Source: Verrucomicrobiota bacterium (GTDB lineage: Bacteria; Verrucomicrobiota; Kiritimatiellia; JAAZAB01). From it: 36,372 bases of DNA. The DNA is taken from assembly GCA_018898455.1 (NCBI GenBank), contig JAHIJO010000051.1:1-36372 (forward strand), written 5' to 3'. The notes below the pieces were generated by a model, which was not told the DNA's origin, ran no database searches, and worked only from the letters and a program-made list of their open reading frames with translations. Below, one piece after another: positions 35,390 through 36,372 of the stretch; position 1 is the stretch's first letter, and every line of letters begins with the position of its first letter. Position numbers and translations under genes: made by a program.

Positions 35390-36238
35390 ATGAAAAACAG
35401 GCTCTTTGACGACCGCCTTCTGCCCGTCCTACTCGATATCCGGACCTGGAAGCTTGTGAGTGCGCGCTGGACCGATGGCCAACCGGTTTCAGTTTCCCGG
35501 CACCGCCGCTGGATGGCGACCCACCAGCACACGCATGCCTATCCGGAAGTCATGATCGGCCTGCGCGGCCGTACGGTGTACGGCTTCAACCACCGAATTT
35601 TCCCGTGCCGACCAGGAACGGTGTTCGTGTTGGATCCGGCACTGGCACACGACAACGGCTACCCACCTTGGACAATGGCCGCCACCTTTTTGTGGATTTC
35701 ATTCGTCGAGGACAAAGCCATGGCGCGTCTCTTGACCTGTCACCGGGGCCGCATCCGCATCCAAGTTAATATTCACTGCCTTATCGATCTGGACCACGCC
35801 GGTCTCTGGCGCCAAGGAATTTCCTCGGCATTCCGGGCGGGACTACCGGCGGAACTGATCCGCCTGCGCCTGCTGGCGGCATTGGCAGAAGTCGTGGCCA
35901 CGCTCGTGGAAGAAGGCTATCGCGATGCGGCAGGTGATCCCCAACACCGGTTTCAGCAGGAGAAAATCGAAACGATCTGCCGGCATATCCGGAAGACCGG
36001 CGGCGCCGACGCGCACCTTGATCATCTGGCCCAACTTGCCGGTTACAGCAAATTCCATTTTCTGCGCCTATTCCAGCGCCACACCGGACAATCCATTCAC
36101 GCGTATGTCAATCAAGCCCGTCTTCACAAAGTCAAGGCGCTGCTCGCCGGCGGCATGGCGCTCAAAACCATTGCCACGGAACTCGGTTTTTCCTGTCCGG
36201 CCGCCTTCTCGCGCTGGTATCGCCCGTTCCGTAATTAG
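35390..36238 (+). CDS. AraC-family transcriptional regulator
   Basis: The 282-residue protein has an N-terminal cupin-like ligand domain (HTHAYPEVMIGLRGRTVYGF, then FPCRPGTVFVLDP) and a C-terminal double helix-turn-helix (DHLAQLAGYSKFHFLRLFQR, then LKTIATELGFSCPAAFSRWY). It is the only protein gene on the plus strand. The ending RPFRN stops shortly after the second recognition helix and lacks the usual G-x-SPxxYR terminal motif, so it is about 15 residues short. No Shine-Dalgarno site precedes the ATG. It probably regulates the divergent aminotransferase gene, possibly in response to a sugar. Confidence 0.88.
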   Translation: MKNRLFDDRLLPVLLDIRTWKLVSARWTDGQPVSVSRHRRWMATHQHTHAYPEVMIGLRGRTVYGFNHRIFPCRPGTVFVLDPALAHDNGYPPWTMAATFLWISFVEDKAMARLLTCHRGRIRIQVNIHCLIDLDHAGLWRQGISSAFRAGLPAELIRLRLLAALAEVVATLVEEGYRDAAGDPQHRFQQEKIETICRHIRKTGGADAHLDHLAQLAGYSKFHFLRLFQRHTGQSIHAYVNQARLHKVKALLAGGMALKTIATELGFSCPAAFSRWYRPFRN

Positions 36239-36296
36239 AGCCTGTCCCGTTATTCCGTGGGTCTTGAAAACACAGGGCATATCGTATTAAAGAGGA

Positions 36297-36330
36297 GGGG
36301 CAAGAGTACCCTAAAAGGATACTTTGCCCC
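36297..36330. other. Strong hairpin after the AraC-family gene
   Basis: GGGGCAA pairs with TTGCCCC, continued by AGTA/TACT and CC/GG with single-base bulges, giving a 13-bp stem around CTAAAA. It lies about 60 bases after the stop codon. No T-tract follows on the plus strand, and on the minus strand only a CTCTTT stretch follows. It could be a terminator, or the subterminal hairpin of a mobile element that continues beyond the window. Confidence 0.4.
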
Positions 36331-36372
36331 AAATCCGTGTGTTATAGTGCCCGATGAGCTATCAAATCATAC

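Overview
The window is dominated by one of the most conserved gene neighbourhoods in bacteria. A single co-directional run on the minus strand spans about 31 kb (roughly 33850 down to 2395) and joins clusters that are separate in E. coli: tufB/secE-nusG, rif (rplKAJL-rpoBC), str (rpsL-rpsG-fusA), S10, spc and alpha. Transcription order is tRNA-Thr, tuf, rpmG, tRNA-Trp, secE, nusG, rplK, rplA, rplJ, rplL, rpoB, rpoC, rpsL, rpsG, fusA, rpsJ, rplC, rplD, rplW, rplB, rpsS, rplV, rpsC, rplP, rpmC, rpsQ, rplN, rplX, rplE, rpsN, rpsH, rplF, rplR, rpsE, rplO, secY, adk, map, infA, rpmJ, rpsM, rpsK, rpsD, rpoA, rplQ. A strong sigma70-like promoter (TTGACA, 16 bp, TAGTAT) with an A-rich upstream tract lies ahead of tRNA-Thr. 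Two genes too short for routine ORF calling were recovered by eye: rpmJ (L36) and rpmG (L33). rpmD (L30) is absent from its usual place between rpsE and rplO.

Left flank (1-2394): a type II secretion/type IV pilus inner-membrane platform gene (GspF/PilC family) with its own promoter carrying a palindrome, then a 3-methyladenine DNA glycosylase (AAG/MPG family), both minus strand. Right flank (33979-36372): a DegT/DnrJ/EryC1/StrS-type PLP aminotransferase (minus) diverging from an AraC-family regulator (plus), then a short tail with a strong hairpin.

Organism: a moderately GC-rich bacterium with mixed ATG/GTG/TTG starts and good Shine-Dalgarno sites. The missing L30, the non-canonical EF-Tu switch I and the aminotransferase/AraC pair suggest an environmental PVC-superphylum member (Kiritimatiellota/Lentisphaerota/Verrucomicrobiota-like). 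This is inference from family knowledge, not proven.

The most interesting signals are small. (i) A 90-nt inverted-repeat RNA element directly upstream of the rpsN ribosome-binding site can fold either as a long 28-bp hairpin or as a four-way junction whose two hairpins have complementary loops. (ii) EF-Tu switch I lacks the RGITI motif. (iii) IF-1 has lost the usual GKMRxxxIRI segment. (iv) S11 has a genome-encoded Asp at the position that is Asn (isoaspartate) in E. coli, plus a 52-residue N-terminal extension. (v) S12 has Ser at position 91. (vi) L33 has a Cys-to-Asp change in its zinc motif. (vii) An AT-rich intergenic repeat-like patch lies between rpoA and rplQ. No CRISPR array, prophage or complete insertion sequence was seen.
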